DNA from: Albidovulum sediminis
GTDB taxonomy: Bacteria; Pseudomonadota; Alphaproteobacteria; Rhodobacterales; Rhodobacteraceae
DNA: 64,000 nt
Reading direction: 5' to 3'
Assembly (NCBI RefSeq): GCF_025380365.1
Contig: NZ_JAOCQF010000001.1
Coordinates: 930,001-994,000, forward strand
The notes below the pieces were generated by a model. The model saw nothing but the letters and a program-made list of their open reading frames with translations, searched no databases and was not told the origin of the DNA. The position numbers were made by a program, and so were the translations under genes. This document shows positions 17,754-27,870 of this stretch, in pieces. Position 1 is the stretch's first letter; every line of letters starts with the position of its first letter.

Positions 17754-18203
17754 ATGCCCTCGCACGCCGAAACGCGGAAGATGCCTTACACCGCGCGCCA
17801 GATGTACGATCTGGTCGCCGATGTCGCGCGCTATCCCGATTTTCTGCCGTGGACGGCGGCGGCGCGAATCCGCTCGCTCACCCCCGGCCCGGACGGGTCG
17901 GAGGTGATGGAGGCCGACCTTGTCATCTCCTTCAAGGTCTTCCGCGAGAAGTTCGGCAGCCGGGTGACGCTCTGGCCGGGGCAGGGGCGGATCGACACCG
18001 AATACCTGGACGGCCCGTTCCGCTTCCTGAAGTCGGGCTGGAGCTTCCGCGACCTGCCCGACGGGGGCTGCGAGGTCGATTTCCACGTCGATTTCGAGTT
18101 TCGCAACGCGATCCTGCAAAAGGTCATCGGCGTCGTCTTCGACGAGGCGATGCGCCGCGTCGTGCGCGCCTTCGAGGGGCGGGCGAAGGCGCTTTACGGC
18201 TAG
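17754..18203 (+). CDS. RatA/COQ10-type START domain protein
   Basis: 149 aa from the ATG at 17754 (GAAGGGA upstream). The N-terminus matches the polyketide-cyclase/START family (PYTARQMYDLVADVARYPDF), and the core (VDFHVDFEFRN...FDEAMRRVV) fits the COQ10 branch. Mitochondrial COQ10 binds ubiquinone and assists respiration. The E. coli relative RatA has been described as a ribosome-association toxin, but without an antitoxin here the quinone-chaperone role is more likely. Confidence 0.85.
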   Translation: MPSHAETRKMPYTARQMYDLVADVARYPDFLPWTAAARIRSLTPGPDGSEVMEADLVISFKVFREKFGSRVTLWPGQGRIDTEYLDGPFRFLKSGWSFRDLPDGGCEVDFHVDFEFRNAILQKVIGVVFDEAMRRVVRAFEGRAKALYG

Positions 18204-18216
18204 GACGGGGCGCGCC

Positions 18217-18690
18217 TCAGCGCTCCAGCGCCGCGATCAGCAGCGCCAGCGCATGTCCGGTGCTTTCCCTGCGCACCGATGCCCGGCCGATGGCGCCGAA
18301 CTCCACCGTCTCCGTCAGCGTCGGCCGCCCTGCCTCGGCCAGTCCGAAGCAGACGCGGCCCTCGGGCTTGAACTCCGACCCGCCGGGCCCCGCGATCCCG
18401 GTGACGGAGACCGCCAGCCCCGCCCCCGACCGCGCCAGCGCGCCTTCCGCCATCTCACGCGCGACGGGTTCGCTGACCGCGCCATGGGCGGCGAGCGTGG
18501 CCTCCGCGACGCCCAGCATGGCGACCTTGGCGGCGTTGGAATAGGTCACGAAGCCGCGGTCGAAGATGTCGGACGACCCCGCAACGTCGGTGATCGCGGC
18601 GGCAATCATGCCGCCGGTGCAGCTTTCGGCGGTGGCGATCTTCACCCCCCGCGCGCGGGCCAGCGCCAGCAGGCGTTCGGCCGCGCTCAC
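18217..18690 (-). CDS. CinA C-terminal domain protein (nicotinamide-nucleotide amidohydrolase)
   Basis: 157-aa stand-alone CinA amidohydrolase domain (PncC type), which deamidates nicotinamide mononucleotide in NAD recycling. Motifs are [12 protein letters not shown] near residue 20, [14 protein letters not shown], and [10 protein letters not shown] in the catalytic region. The GTG start at 18690 overlaps the pgpA stop by 4 bp, so it is the last of the coupled ispDF-pgpA-cinA genes. The N-terminal molybdopterin-like domain of full CinA is absent. Confidence 0.9.
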   Translation of the reverse strand: MSAAERLLALARARGVKIATAESCTGGMIAAAITDVAGSSDIFDRGFVTYSNAAKVAMLGVAEATLAAHGAVSEPVAREMAEGALARSGAGLAVSVTGIAGPGGSEFKPEGRVCFGLAEAGRPTLTETVEFGAIGRASVRRESTGHALALLIAALER

Positions 18691-19181
18691 CGCATCACCC
18701 CGTGCGCCAGCGCGGCCAGCGCCGCCACGCCGATGGCGGCGAAGACCCCGGCCCAGACATCGTCGAGCATGACGCCGAGCGCGTCGCCCCGCCGGTCGGC
18801 GCGCCCGACCAGCCAGGGCTTCCAGATGTCGAAGAGGCGAAAAAGGACGAAGGCCGCGATCCAGCCGGGCCAGAGCGCCAGCAGGGGCGCGCCGGTGTGG
18901 GCGACACCCAGGGCGACGGGGAAAAGCGCGATCCACTGGCCCGCGACCTCGTCGATGACGATCTCCGCCGGGTCGTGATCCGCCTTGCCGCGCGTCTCTT
19001 CCGCCGTGGCCCACCAGCCCGCCGCAAAGACCAGCGCCGCCGCCGGGATCAGCCACAGCGGCCCAAGCGCCGCCATGACCGCCCAGGCGGCGGGCAGCGC
19101 CGCGAGCGAACCCCAGGTGCCCGGCGCCGGCCGCATCAGCCCGGCGCCGAAGGCGGTGGCGATCAGCCGCGCGGCACTCAT
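18687..19181 (-). CDS. pgpA: Phosphatidylglycerophosphatase A
   Basis: 164-aa inner-membrane phosphatase making phosphatidylglycerol. It starts at the ATG at 19181, which overlaps the ispDF stop by 4 bp. Family features are [13 protein letters not shown] near the N-terminus, the acidic motif [13 protein letters not shown], and [10 protein letters not shown] followed by [11 protein letters not shown]. About four hydrophobic segments are present. Confidence 0.93.
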   Translation of the reverse strand: MSAARLIATAFGAGLMRPAPGTWGSLAALPAAWAVMAALGPLWLIPAAALVFAAGWWATAEETRGKADHDPAEIVIDEVAGQWIALFPVALGVAHTGAPLLALWPGWIAAFVLFRLFDIWKPWLVGRADRRGDALGVMLDDVWAGVFAAIGVAALAALAHGVMR

Positions 19182-20320
19182 CCCTTCACCAGCGTCGCGG
19201 TGGCCAGAGCCGCGATCCCTTCCTTGCGGCCGGTGAATCCCAGCCGTTCCGACGTCGTCGCCTTGATCGAGACGCGGTCGGCCCCGACCCCGATGATCCG
19301 CGCCAGTTCCGCCTGCATCGCGCCTGCATGCGGCCCGATCTTCGGCATCTCGCAGACGATGGTCACGTCGGCATTCGCAACCCGGTAGCCCCGCGCCGCC
19401 GCCCGGCCCGCCGCATGGGCCAGGAATATCTCGCTCGCCGCGCCCTTCCACTGGGGGTCCGAGGGCGGGAAGTGCCGGCCGATGTCGCCCTCGGCCAGCG
19501 CGCCATAGATCGCGTCGGTCAGCGCGTGCATCGCAACATCGGCGTCCGAATGGCCCAGAAGCCCGCAGTCGTGCGGCACCCGGACGCCGCAGAGCGTCAC
19601 ATGGTCGCCCGCGCAGAAGGCGTGAACGTCATAGCCGTTGCCCAAGCGCACATCCATGTCCTGCCCCAGAAGCCGTTCGGCGCGGGCGAGATCGTCCGGC
19701 CAGGTGATCTTGATATTCTCCTCCGCCCCCGCGACGATCGCAACCGCGATGCCGGCGGTGCGGGCCACCTCCACGTCGTCGGCCGCCGCGCCCGGATGCG
19801 CCCGGTGCGCGGCGAGGATCGCCGTCAGCGCGAAGCCCTGCGGCGTCTGCGCCCGGAAAAGGCCGTCGCGCGCGACCGGACCCGCGACCTGCCCGCCCTC
19901 GCCGCGCCAGAGCGCGTCGGTCACGGGAAGGGCAGGGGCCGCCGCCAGGCCGGGGTCAAGCGCGCCCAGCACGCGCTCGATCACCGCGTGCGGAACCAGC
20001 GGCCTTGCGCCGTCGTGGATCAGGACGTGGCTCAACCCCGCGCCCTCCAGCACCGCCAGCGCGTTCCGCACGCTCTCCGCCCGGCTCGCCCCGCCCGCGA
20101 CCAGCGTGACCCGCCCGCCAAGGGCCGCCACGCCCGCCGCCATGTCGTCGGGATGGAGCACCACCACCACGCGGGCGAAATCCGCAAAAGCCGCCACCGC
20201 GCGGGCCAGCACCGGCACGCCCCCCAGCATCTGCCATTGCTTCGGCCGGTCGCCGCCCGCCCGCACCCCGCGGCCTGCGGCGACGATGACGGCGGCTGTG
20301 GTGTCCCGTGTGGCCGGCAT
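19178..20320 (-). CDS. ispDF: Bifunctional IspD/IspF isoprenoid enzyme
   Basis: 380-aa fusion of two MEP-pathway enzymes. The IspD half (about 1-220) makes CDP-methylerythritol and starts [19 protein letters not shown], with HDGARPLV in its catalytic region. The IspF half (about 225-380) makes the cyclodiphosphate and has the metal-binding motif NGYDVHAF plus [11 protein letters not shown]. The fusion is common in alphaproteobacteria. The start at 20320 has GGAGG upstream; the longer open frame upstream lies in the dusB promoter region. Confidence 0.95.
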   Translation of the reverse strand: MPATRDTTAAVIVAAGRGVRAGGDRPKQWQMLGGVPVLARAVAAFADFARVVVVLHPDDMAAGVAALGGRVTLVAGGASRAESVRNALAVLEGAGLSHVLIHDGARPLVPHAVIERVLGALDPGLAAAPALPVTDALWRGEGGQVAGPVARDGLFRAQTPQGFALTAILAAHRAHPGAAADDVEVARTAGIAVAIVAGAEENIKITWPDDLARAERLLGQDMDVRLGNGYDVHAFCAGDHVTLCGVRVPHDCGLLGHSDADVAMHALTDAIYGALAEGDIGRHFPPSDPQWKGAASEIFLAHAAGRAAARGYRVANADVTIVCEMPKIGPHAGAMQAELARIIGVGADRVSIKATTSERLGFTGRKEGIAALATATLVKG

Positions 20321-20507
20321 TCCGTCCTCCCTGCCGGGCTGGTCTAGTGCGGCGGGATCGTCCTGACAATGCCGGGAATGTCGCAGATTGCGCTTTCCAG
20401 TTGCCCGGTTTTTAGGCATGTTGTGAAGCCTGCCCAAAACCTGTGCGTCAGCGATTGCGAAGCGGCGCGTGCGGCGGTAGCCAGACACCGAACCGAAAGG
20501 AAGACCC

Positions 20508-21506
20508 GTGGCCATCGACCTTGGCAAAGTGACGCTTGACCCGCCGGTCCTTCTGGCGCCGCTCGCGGGGATCACCGACCTGCCGTTCCGCCGGCTTGTC
20601 GCGTCCTTCGGGGCTGGCCTTGTCGTCTCGGAAATGGTCGCCTCGGGCGAGATGCTGACCGCGAAGCCCTCGGTCCGGGCCAAGGCGCGCACCGATCTGG
20701 GGCTTGGCGACACGGGCGTGCGAACCTCGGTCCAACTCGCCGGGCGCGAGGCCCGCGCCATGGGCGAGGCCGCGCGGCTGGTGGCCGACATGGGCGCCGC
20801 GGTCATCGACATCAACATGGGTTGCCCGGCCAAGAAGGTCACCGGCGGCCTCTCGGGCAGCGCGCTGATGCGCGACCTTGACCACGCGCTCGGCCTGATC
20901 GAGGCGGTGGTGGCCGCCGTCGACCTGCCGGTGACGCTGAAATGCCGCCTGGGCTGGGACGGCGACTGCCTGAACGCGCCCGAGCTTGCGCGCAGGGCCG
21001 AGGGCGCGGGCGTGCGCATGATCACCGTCCACGGCCGCACCCGCCAGCAGTTCTACACCGGCCGCGCCGACTGGGCCGCCATCGCCGCGGTGAAGGCGGC
21101 GGTGGCGATCCCGGTCATCGCCAACGGCGACATCCTGACGGCCGCCGACGCCGCCCGCGCGCTGGCGCTTTCGGGGGCGGACGGGGTGATGGTGGGCCGG
21201 GGCGCACAGGGCGCGCCCTGGCGCCTGGCCCAGATCGCCGCCGCGCTCTTCGGCCGCCCGGCGCCGGTCGTGCCCGTGGGGCCGGCCCGCGCGCGGCTCA
21301 TCCTTGGCCATTACGACGACATGCTCGACTTCTACGGACGCGATCTCGGCCTCCGGGTCGCGCGCAAGCACCTTGGCTGGTATGCGGACGAGGCCGGGGC
21401 CGACCCCGCGCTGCGTGCCCGCATCATGGTGGCGGCGGACCCCGCAGAGGTGCGGGACTTGATCCGCGCCGCCTTCGACGGGCAGGCCGGGCGGAGGGCT
21501 GCATGA
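20508..21506 (+). CDS. dusB: tRNA-dihydrouridine synthase DusB
   Basis: 332-aa flavoenzyme reducing uridine in tRNA D-loops. It carries [14 protein letters not shown] at the N-terminus, catalytic C106 in NMGCPAKKV, and the FMN/phosphate-binding motifs HGRTRQQFY and [12 protein letters not shown]. It starts at GTG 20508 behind AAAGGAAG. Its stop overlaps the ntrB start, the usual arrangement (nifR3-ntrB) in Rhodobacter-type genomes, so it heads the nitrogen-regulation operon. Confidence 0.95.
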   Translation: MAIDLGKVTLDPPVLLAPLAGITDLPFRRLVASFGAGLVVSEMVASGEMLTAKPSVRAKARTDLGLGDTGVRTSVQLAGREARAMGEAARLVADMGAAVIDINMGCPAKKVTGGLSGSALMRDLDHALGLIEAVVAAVDLPVTLKCRLGWDGDCLNAPELARRAEGAGVRMITVHGRTRQQFYTGRADWAAIAAVKAAVAIPVIANGDILTAADAARALALSGADGVMVGRGAQGAPWRLAQIAAALFGRPAPVVPVGPARARLILGHYDDMLDFYGRDLGLRVARKHLGWYADEAGADPALRARIMVAADPAEVRDLIRAAFDGQAGRRAA

Positions 21507-22597
21507 CCGCGACCGCCTCGGTCTGGGCCTCTCTGCCGGTCCCCGCCGTCCTGATCGACGCCGAGGGCCGCACGGCCGAGGTCAACGCCGCGGCGGAACT
21601 GTTTCTCAACCTCTCCGCCCGCAGCCTGAAGGGGCAGGGCTTCTTCGACCGCGTCGCCATCGACGCCCCGCTAGAAGAGGCCTTCGCCCGCATCCGCGAC
21701 AGCCGCTCGCCCGTCTTCATCAACGACGTCGCGGTGGGCACGGGCGACCGCGCGCCGGTCCTGTGCAACCTTCAGGCGGCCCCCCTTGTCGACAACCCCG
21801 GCACCATCCTCCTGCTGATAGCGCCGCGCGAATTCGCCGACCGTCTCGGTCGCGGCGGCGCCATCAAGTCGGCCGCGAAATCCGCGATCGGCATGGCCGA
21901 AATACTCGCGCACGAGATCAAGAACCCGCTCGCCGGGATTACCGGGGCGGCGCAGCTCCTGTCGATGTCGCTTTCGCCCGAGGATCAGGAACTGACCGAC
22001 CTCATCGTCGCCGAAAGCCGCCGCATCGTGAAGCTGCTCGAACAGGTGGAGCAGTTCGGCAACCTGCGCGCGCCGGAAAAGCGCCCGGTCAACATCCACG
22101 ACTTCCTCGACCGCGCGCGACGCTCCGCGATGCTCGGCTTTGCCGCCCACATGACCTTCGTCGAGGATTACGACCCCTCGCTGCCGCCGACCGCGGGCGA
22201 TGCGGACCAGCTGGTGCAGGTCTTCCTCAACCTCCTCAAGAACGCGGCCGAGGCCGCGCCGCGGGGCGGCACCATCCGCATCCACAGCTTCTACGACCTC
22301 TCGTTGCGCCTGCGCCGGCCCGACGGCACCGGCGCGGCGGTGCCGCTCCAGATCGAGATCATCGACGACGGCCCCGGCATCCCCGAGGAAATCGCCGGCG
22401 ACATCTTCGACCCCTTCGTCTCGGGGCGCGAGAACGGCACCGGCCTCGGCCTTGCGCTGGTCTCCAAGATCCTCGCCGACCACGGCGGCTGGATCTCCGT
22501 CGATTCCGTTCCCGGGCGCACCGTCTTCCGCGTCTCGCTGCCCGTAGCGCCCAAGTCAGAACCCGCCCCGAAATCCGAACCCGAAAGGAGTGAGTGA
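21503..22597 (+). CDS. ntrB: Nitrogen regulation histidine kinase NtrB (GlnL)
   Basis: 364-aa soluble two-component kinase. The ATG at 21503 overlaps the dusB stop (ATGA). An N-terminal PAS domain (about 7-110) precedes the HisKA H-box [10 protein letters not shown] with phospho-accepting H137. The ATPase core follows, with [18 protein letters not shown] and [10 protein letters not shown]. NtrB phosphorylates NtrC under nitrogen limitation under PII control. The gene is followed directly by ntrC. Confidence 0.95.
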   Translation: MTATASVWASLPVPAVLIDAEGRTAEVNAAAELFLNLSARSLKGQGFFDRVAIDAPLEEAFARIRDSRSPVFINDVAVGTGDRAPVLCNLQAAPLVDNPGTILLLIAPREFADRLGRGGAIKSAAKSAIGMAEILAHEIKNPLAGITGAAQLLSMSLSPEDQELTDLIVAESRRIVKLLEQVEQFGNLRAPEKRPVNIHDFLDRARRSAMLGFAAHMTFVEDYDPSLPPTAGDADQLVQVFLNLLKNAAEAAPRGGTIRIHSFYDLSLRLRRPDGTGAAVPLQIEIIDDGPGIPEEIAGDIFDPFVSGRENGTGLGLALVSKILADHGGWISVDSVPGRTVFRVSLPVAPKSEPAPKSEPERSE

Positions 22598-23967
22598 TGG
22601 ACGGCACCGTCCTTGTCGCCGACGACGACCGCACGATCCGCACCGTCCTGACCCAGGCGCTGACGCGGGCGGGCTGCCGCGTCCACGCAACCTCCTCGCT
22701 CGTCACGCTGCTCCGCTGGGTCGAGGAGGGCAAGGGCGACCTCGTCATCTCCGACGTGGTCATGCCCGACGGCAACGGGATCGAGGCGCTGCCGAAGATC
22801 GCGGCCGAACGGCCCGGCCTGCCGGTGATCGTCATCTCCGCGCAGAACACCATCATGACCGCGATCCAGGCGGCCGAGGCCGAGGCCTTCGACTACCTGC
22901 CCAAACCCTTCGACCTGCCCGACCTGATGAAGCGCGCGGCCCGCGCGCTCGACCAGAAGCGGCGCCGCGCGCCCGTGGCCGAACCCGCCCATCCGCGCGC
23001 GCCCGCCGACGATCTGCCGCTGGTCGGCCGCACGCCCGCGATGCAGGCGCTCTACCGCCTAGTCGCGCGCGTGATGAACGCCGACCTGCCGGTCCTGATC
23101 ACCGGGGAAAGCGGCACCGGCAAGTCGCTGATCGCGCGCGCGATCCACGACTTCTCCGACCGCCGCACGCTGCCCTTCGTCACCGCGCAGGCGGCCGACC
23201 TGCACGGGATGGAGGGGCCTTCCGCGCTTCTCGCCCGCGCCCGCGGCGGCACGCTGGTCTTCGACGAGATCGGCGATTTCGACGACGAGACGCAGGGCCG
23301 CATCGTGCGCATGCTCGACGCGCTGCCCGCGAACGCGCCGCGCATCATCGCCACCTCGCAGGAAGACCTCGCCCGCAAGACCGAGGCGGGCCAGTTCCGC
23401 AAGGACCTGTTCTATCGCCTCTCGGGCGTGACGCTCACCGTGCCCCCCCTGCGCGAGCGGGTCGAGGACATCCCGCTGCTGGCCAGCCACTTCCTCGCCC
23501 GCGACGCCCGCGACGGCCTTGGCGCCAAGACGCTGCGCCCCGACGCGACGGACCTGGTGCGCCAGTACCCCTGGCCCGGAAACGTGCGCCAGCTTGAAAA
23601 CACCCTGCGCCGACTCGCCGTCACCGCGCCCGAAGCCGAAATCGGCCGCGCCGAGGTCGAGGCGGCGCTGGGTGCGCAGCCCGCCCCGCGCCCGCAGACG
23701 GGTGCTGCCACCGACGAGCAGCTTTCCGCCGCCATCGGCCGCCATCTGCAGCGCTACTTCGACCTGCACGGCGGGGCACTTCCACCGCCCGGCCTATATG
23801 ACCGTATCCTAAGGGAAATGGAGCTTCCGCTGATCGAGATCGCGCTCGATGCCACCGGCGGCAACCAGGCTAGATGTGCCGATCTTCTGGGCATCAATCG
23901 CAATACGTTGCGCAAGAAGATCACAGATCTCGATATCCGCGTGACACGGCGGCGCAAGTTGATGTAA
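22597..23967 (+). CDS. ntrC: Nitrogen regulation response regulator NtrC lacking the GAFTGA loop
   Basis: 456 aa from the ATG at 22597 (AAGGAG six bases before; the in-frame GTG at 22594 is less well spaced). The receiver domain has D53 ([11 protein letters not shown]). The AAA+ domain has Walker A GESGTGKS (about residue 170) and Walker [11 protein letters not shown]. Between them the GAFTGA sigma-54 contact loop is missing: the chain passes from [19 protein letters not shown] straight to Walker B. A C-terminal Fis-type HTH ([20 protein letters not shown]) is intact. In Rhodobacter capsulatus such an NtrC activates sigma-70 RNA polymerase; the same is inferred here. Confidence 0.95.
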   Translation: MDGTVLVADDDRTIRTVLTQALTRAGCRVHATSSLVTLLRWVEEGKGDLVISDVVMPDGNGIEALPKIAAERPGLPVIVISAQNTIMTAIQAAEAEAFDYLPKPFDLPDLMKRAARALDQKRRRAPVAEPAHPRAPADDLPLVGRTPAMQALYRLVARVMNADLPVLITGESGTGKSLIARAIHDFSDRRTLPFVTAQAADLHGMEGPSALLARARGGTLVFDEIGDFDDETQGRIVRMLDALPANAPRIIATSQEDLARKTEAGQFRKDLFYRLSGVTLTVPPLRERVEDIPLLASHFLARDARDGLGAKTLRPDATDLVRQYPWPGNVRQLENTLRRLAVTAPEAEIGRAEVEAALGAQPAPRPQTGAATDEQLSAAIGRHLQRYFDLHGGALPPPGLYDRILREMELPLIEIALDATGGNQARCADLLGINRNTLRKKITDLDIRVTRRRKLM

Positions 23968-23983
23968 AATCGCAACACAAACC

Positions 23984-26347
23984 GTGGCAATTCGGCCTCA
24001 GCCGAGGAACGACCGCGGGGGGTTCGGCGGTAGCCGCGCAACGCGGCGCAATATCAGGGGCAGCCTCTTGCAGGGCCTTGCGCGCAGTTCACAGTGGGAG
24101 CGGCTGAGCCGCCTGCGCCGCCAGCGGCGGGTGCAGAACATCGCGACGCTCGGCCTCGTCATCCTTGGCCCGATTCTCGCCTTTGCGACCTTCGTGGCGC
24201 TTGGCCCGATGGGGCAGGGCGCGAACTCCTCCGCACTGCGGCTGATCCTCCTGGCCGACTTCGTCTATTTCCTCTTGCTCGCGACGCTGATCCTGTCCCG
24301 CCTTGCGCAGATGATCGCGGCGCGGCGGGCGCAGTCGGCCGGGTCAAGGCTCCACCTGCGGCTGACCGGCGTCTTCGCCGGCATCGCCCTTTTCCCCACC
24401 ATCATCGTCGCCATCTTCGCCGGCCTGACCGTGAACATCGGGCTTGAGGGCTGGTTCTCAGAACGCGTGCGAAGCGTCGTCGGCACCTCGCTTTCAGCCG
24501 CCGAGGCCTACCAGGAGGAACACCGCCGCGACCTCGTGACCGACGCCGGGGCGCTCGCCCGCTTTCTCGAGGCCGCGCGCGAGAAGGCGTTCCTGCAATC
24601 GGACGCGGAACTGCGCCAGGCGCTGAACCAGGCGCAGGGCCAGATCCAGCGCGGCCTGCGCGAGGCCTATGTGGTCGACGGCGGCGGCGCCATCCGGGCG
24701 CGCGGCGAACGCTCCTATCTCTTCGACTACGAGGAGCCATCGGAGGCCGAGTTCGCGCAGGCGGAAACGGGTGAGCCTGTCCTGATCGAGGACTGGCAGA
24801 ACAACGAGTTCCGCGCGCTTCAGCGCCTTGACGGCTTCGCCGACCGCTACCTCTACATCTCCCGCGCCGTAGACGGGCAATTGCTGAGCCTGCTGGACGA
24901 CACCCGCGAGACCGTGGGGCTTTACCAGCAACTCGAATCCACCCGCGGCCGGGTGCTGTTCGAATTCGGCCTCGTCTACCTCGGCTTCGCGCTCATCCTA
25001 GTCCTCGCCGCGATCTGGATGGGCCTGTGGTTCGCCGAACGCCTGTCGCGCCCGGTGGGGCGGCTCGCCGGGGCGGCGCAGCGGGTCGGCGCGGGCGATC
25101 TCGACGTGCAGGTGACCGAAGAGGACGGCGACGACGAAATCGCCATGCTCGGCCGCGTCTTCAACCAGATGACGCGCCAGCTCAAGGGCCAGCGCGAGGC
25201 GCTTCTGGACAGCCACCGCCAGACCGAACGGCGGCGGCGCCTGTTCGATTCCGTCCTTTCCTCGGTCACCTCCGGCGTGGTCGGGCTCGACGCCGACGGC
25301 CGGGTCGATTTCCTCAACCGCGCCGCGGTCCGCCTCCTGGAACTGGACGAGGCGCGCGACCACGACCGGGCACTTTCGGAGGCGGTGCCCGAATTCGCGG
25401 GCCTTCTCGACCGCCTGCGCGAGGGGCTGGGCGAAGTCGCGCAGGAGGAGATCAAGGTGTCGCGCTCGGGCCGGCTCGAAAGCCTTCTGGTGCGGATGGC
25501 GATTCGGCGCAATTCCGACGGCGGGCTGGAGGGTTACGTGGTGGCCTTCGACGACGTGACCGACCTTGTCAGCGCCCAGCGCATGGCCGCCTGGGGGGAC
25601 GTGGCCCGGCGCATCGCGCACGAGATCAAGAACCCGCTGACGCCGATCCAGCTTTCGGCCGAACGCATCCGGCGCAAGTTCTCGCGCCTGATCGCGGGCG
25701 AGGATGCCGAGGCGCTTGCGCAGATGACGGACGTCATCATCCGCCAGACCGGCGACCTGCGCCGCATCGTCGACGAGTTCTCCAAGTTCGCGCGCATGCC
25801 CGAACCCGACCGGCGCGACCACGACCTTGCGAAACTGATGCGCGATGCGGTGACGTTGCAGGATGGCGCGCTGCACGGCGCGCGGCTGGTGGCCGACCTG
25901 CCGAAACAGCCGGTCATCGTCGAACTCGATGCGACGATGATCTCGCAGGCTGTCACGAACCTTATCAAGAACGCCGGGGAAGCCGTTGAATCCCTTCTGG
26001 AAAAAGGCGCGCCAGAAGGCTACGCGCCGGAAGTGCGCGTGACGATGGAGGCAACCCCGGAAACCGTCACGATCCGCATCGCCGACAACGGCACCGGCCT
26101 GCCCGCGGACCGCGCGCGGCTGTTCGAGCCCTATGTGACCACGCGCGAGAAGGGTACCGGGCTTGGCCTGCCCATCGTCAAGAAGATCATCGAGGAACAC
26201 GGCGGGACGCTGGTCTTGACCGACGCGCCCGTTTTCGAAGGCGGCACCCATCGCGGGGCGCTTGCCGAAATCCGCCTGCCGCGCGCACGCGCGGCCGGTC
26301 GCAGCGTCAAGGAGAGGGCCGCCGAACCGGCGGTGAGCGGGAAATGA
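23984..26347 (+). CDS. ntrY: Nitrogen regulation sensor histidine kinase NtrY
   Basis: 787-aa membrane kinase. Two N-terminal helices (about residues 50-105) and a third after LTGVFAGIALFPTIIVAIFA precede a periplasmic sensor region. A further helix near residue 325-345 leads to HAMP (RLSRPVGRLAGAAQRVGAGD), a PAS domain and the H-box [10 protein letters not shown] with H546. The ATPase motifs IADNGTGLP and GTGLGLPIV close the protein. The GTG at 23984 is the only convincing start before the first helix, but it lacks a good ribosome-binding site, so the N-terminus is uncertain. Its partner ntrX overlaps the 3' end. Confidence 0.94.
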   Translation: MAIRPQPRNDRGGFGGSRATRRNIRGSLLQGLARSSQWERLSRLRRQRRVQNIATLGLVILGPILAFATFVALGPMGQGANSSALRLILLADFVYFLLLATLILSRLAQMIAARRAQSAGSRLHLRLTGVFAGIALFPTIIVAIFAGLTVNIGLEGWFSERVRSVVGTSLSAAEAYQEEHRRDLVTDAGALARFLEAAREKAFLQSDAELRQALNQAQGQIQRGLREAYVVDGGGAIRARGERSYLFDYEEPSEAEFAQAETGEPVLIEDWQNNEFRALQRLDGFADRYLYISRAVDGQLLSLLDDTRETVGLYQQLESTRGRVLFEFGLVYLGFALILVLAAIWMGLWFAERLSRPVGRLAGAAQRVGAGDLDVQVTEEDGDDEIAMLGRVFNQMTRQLKGQREALLDSHRQTERRRRLFDSVLSSVTSGVVGLDADGRVDFLNRAAVRLLELDEARDHDRALSEAVPEFAGLLDRLREGLGEVAQEEIKVSRSGRLESLLVRMAIRRNSDGGLEGYVVAFDDVTDLVSAQRMAAWGDVARRIAHEIKNPLTPIQLSAERIRRKFSRLIAGEDAEALAQMTDVIIRQTGDLRRIVDEFSKFARMPEPDRRDHDLAKLMRDAVTLQDGALHGARLVADLPKQPVIVELDATMISQAVTNLIKNAGEAVESLLEKGAPEGYAPEVRVTMEATPETVTIRIADNGTGLPADRARLFEPYVTTREKGTGLGLPIVKKIIEEHGGTLVLTDAPVFEGGTHRGALAEIRLPRARAAGRSVKERAAEPAVSGK

Positions 26348-27759
26348 ACGACATTCTGATCGTCGACGACGAACGCGACATCCGGGAACTGATCTCGGAC
26401 ATCCTGAAGGACGAGGGCTTTACCACGCGGCTTGCCGGCAACTCGGACGAGTGCATGGCCGAGATCAACGCGGCGCCGCCCGCGCTGATGATCCTCGACA
26501 TCTGGCTGAAGGACAGCCGCATGGACGGGATCGACATCCTCAAGACCGTCAAGCGCGACAATCCCGACGTGCCGATCATCATCATCTCGGGCCACGGCAA
26601 CATCGAGATCGCGGTCGCCGCGATCAAGCAGGGCGCCTACGACTTCATCGAGAAGCCCTTCAACATCGACCAGCTGACGGTCGTCATCACGCGGGCCATG
26701 GAAACCTCGCGGCTTCGTCGCGAGAATGCCTCGCTCCGCCGCCGCGACGCGACCACCGCCGAGATGATCGGCGCCTCGCCCGCCTTCCGCACGCTGCGCG
26801 CCAACCTCGACAAGGTGACCAAGTCGAACGGGCGGGTGATGCTGACCGGCCAGCCCGGATCCGGCAAGGAGATTGCCGCGCGCTACATCCACCAGCATTC
26901 CAACCGCGCCGGCGGGCCCTTTATCTCCGTCGCCTCGGCCGCGATCGAGCCGGAGCGGATGGAGGAGGTGCTCTTTGGCCGCGAGACGCCCGAGCGCGGG
27001 GTGGAAAAGGGCTTGCTGGAGCAGGCGCACAACGGCTTCGTCTATTTCGACGAGGTGGCGGACATGCCGCTCGGTACCCAGTCGAAGATCCTGCGCGTGC
27101 TGACCGAACAGCAGTTCACCCGCGTCGGCGGCGCCGACAAGGTGCGCGTCGACCTCCGCGTCATCTCCTCGACCACGCGCAACCTCGCGGCGGAAATCGC
27201 GGCGGGCCGCTTCCGACAGGAGCTTTACGACCGGCTGAACGTGGTGCCGATCGCCGTTCCGCCGCTCGAGGAACGGCGCGAGGATATCCCCGACCTCGCC
27301 CGCCATTTCGTCGAACACTTCAACAAGACGCAAGGCCTGCCGCTACGGGCGCTGAGCGAGGAGGCCGAGGCGCTGATGCAGACGATGCCCTGGCCCGGCA
27401 ACATCCGCCAGCTCAGGAACGTGATCGAGCGCATGCTGATCCTTGGCGACGGATCGGGCGCAATCGAGGCGCGCGAACTGCCCGGCCAGGGCGAGACCGC
27501 GCCGGACGAGGGCAGGGTGGTCCTCTCGGGCGCGCTCGCGACACTGCCCCTGCGCGAGGCGCGGGAACTTTTCGAGCGTGAATACCTGCTGACCCAGATC
27601 AACCGCTTCGGCGGCAACATCAGCCGCACCGCGACCTTCGTCGGCATGGAACGCTCCGCGCTGCACCGCAAGCTGAAGTCGCTGGGCGTCGTGACCACCT
27701 CCAAGTCGGGCGGGCGCTTTGCCCATCTCGAGGACGAGGAGATCGAGGAAGAGGCCTGA
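26344..27759 (+). CDS. ntrX: Nitrogen regulation response regulator NtrX
   Basis: 471 aa, starting at ATG 26344 within the ntrY stop (ATGA). The receiver has D52 (LMILDIW). The AAA+ domain has Walker A TGQPGSGKE (about residue 167) and Walker B FVYFDEVADM. The GAFTGA loop is absent (ELFG... is replaced by VLFGRETPERGVEKG), as is usual for alphaproteobacterial NtrX. The C-terminal Fis-type HTH is GGNISRTATFVGMERSALHR. NtrYX links nitrogen, redox and envelope control in this group. The last residues are strongly acidic. Confidence 0.95.
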   Translation: MNDILIVDDERDIRELISDILKDEGFTTRLAGNSDECMAEINAAPPALMILDIWLKDSRMDGIDILKTVKRDNPDVPIIIISGHGNIEIAVAAIKQGAYDFIEKPFNIDQLTVVITRAMETSRLRRENASLRRRDATTAEMIGASPAFRTLRANLDKVTKSNGRVMLTGQPGSGKEIAARYIHQHSNRAGGPFISVASAAIEPERMEEVLFGRETPERGVEKGLLEQAHNGFVYFDEVADMPLGTQSKILRVLTEQQFTRVGGADKVRVDLRVISSTTRNLAAEIAAGRFRQELYDRLNVVPIAVPPLEERREDIPDLARHFVEHFNKTQGLPLRALSEEAEALMQTMPWPGNIRQLRNVIERMLILGDGSGAIEARELPGQGETAPDEGRVVLSGALATLPLREARELFEREYLLTQINRFGGNISRTATFVGMERSALHRKLKSLGVVTTSKSGGRFAHLEDEEIEEEA

Positions 27760-27781
27760 GTCCGGCCGGCCAGTCCCGGAC

Positions 27782-27830
27782 CCGGCCACCGTTGACGCGG
27801 CTCCGGCCACCGTTGACCCGGCTCCGGCCA
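27782..27830. repeat. Tandem repeat between ntrX and trkA (2.3 copies of 21 bp)
   Basis: The 21-base unit (first 20 bases ccggccaccgttgacgcggc, then t) occupies 27782-27802. It recurs at 27803-27823 with one change (g to c), and a partial copy ccggcca follows at 27824-27830. It fills nearly half of the 111-bp gap, contains TTGAC in each full copy, and may bear on trkA transcription. No known repeat family is recognised. Confidence 0.8.
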
Positions 27831-27870
27831 GCGCCTATCAAGATCGCCAGCCCGACAACGGGGGAAGGTC

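Noticed and set aside
17754-18203. RatA toxin of a toxin-antitoxin pair
   Set aside because: No RatB or other antitoxin gene is adjacent. The COQ10/START interpretation is simpler in this group.
20321-20507. NtrC-type binding site before dusB-ntrB
   Set aside because: I saw short partial inverted repeats (AGGC...GCCT) but nothing matching the NtrC consensus TGCACC-N5-GGTGCA.
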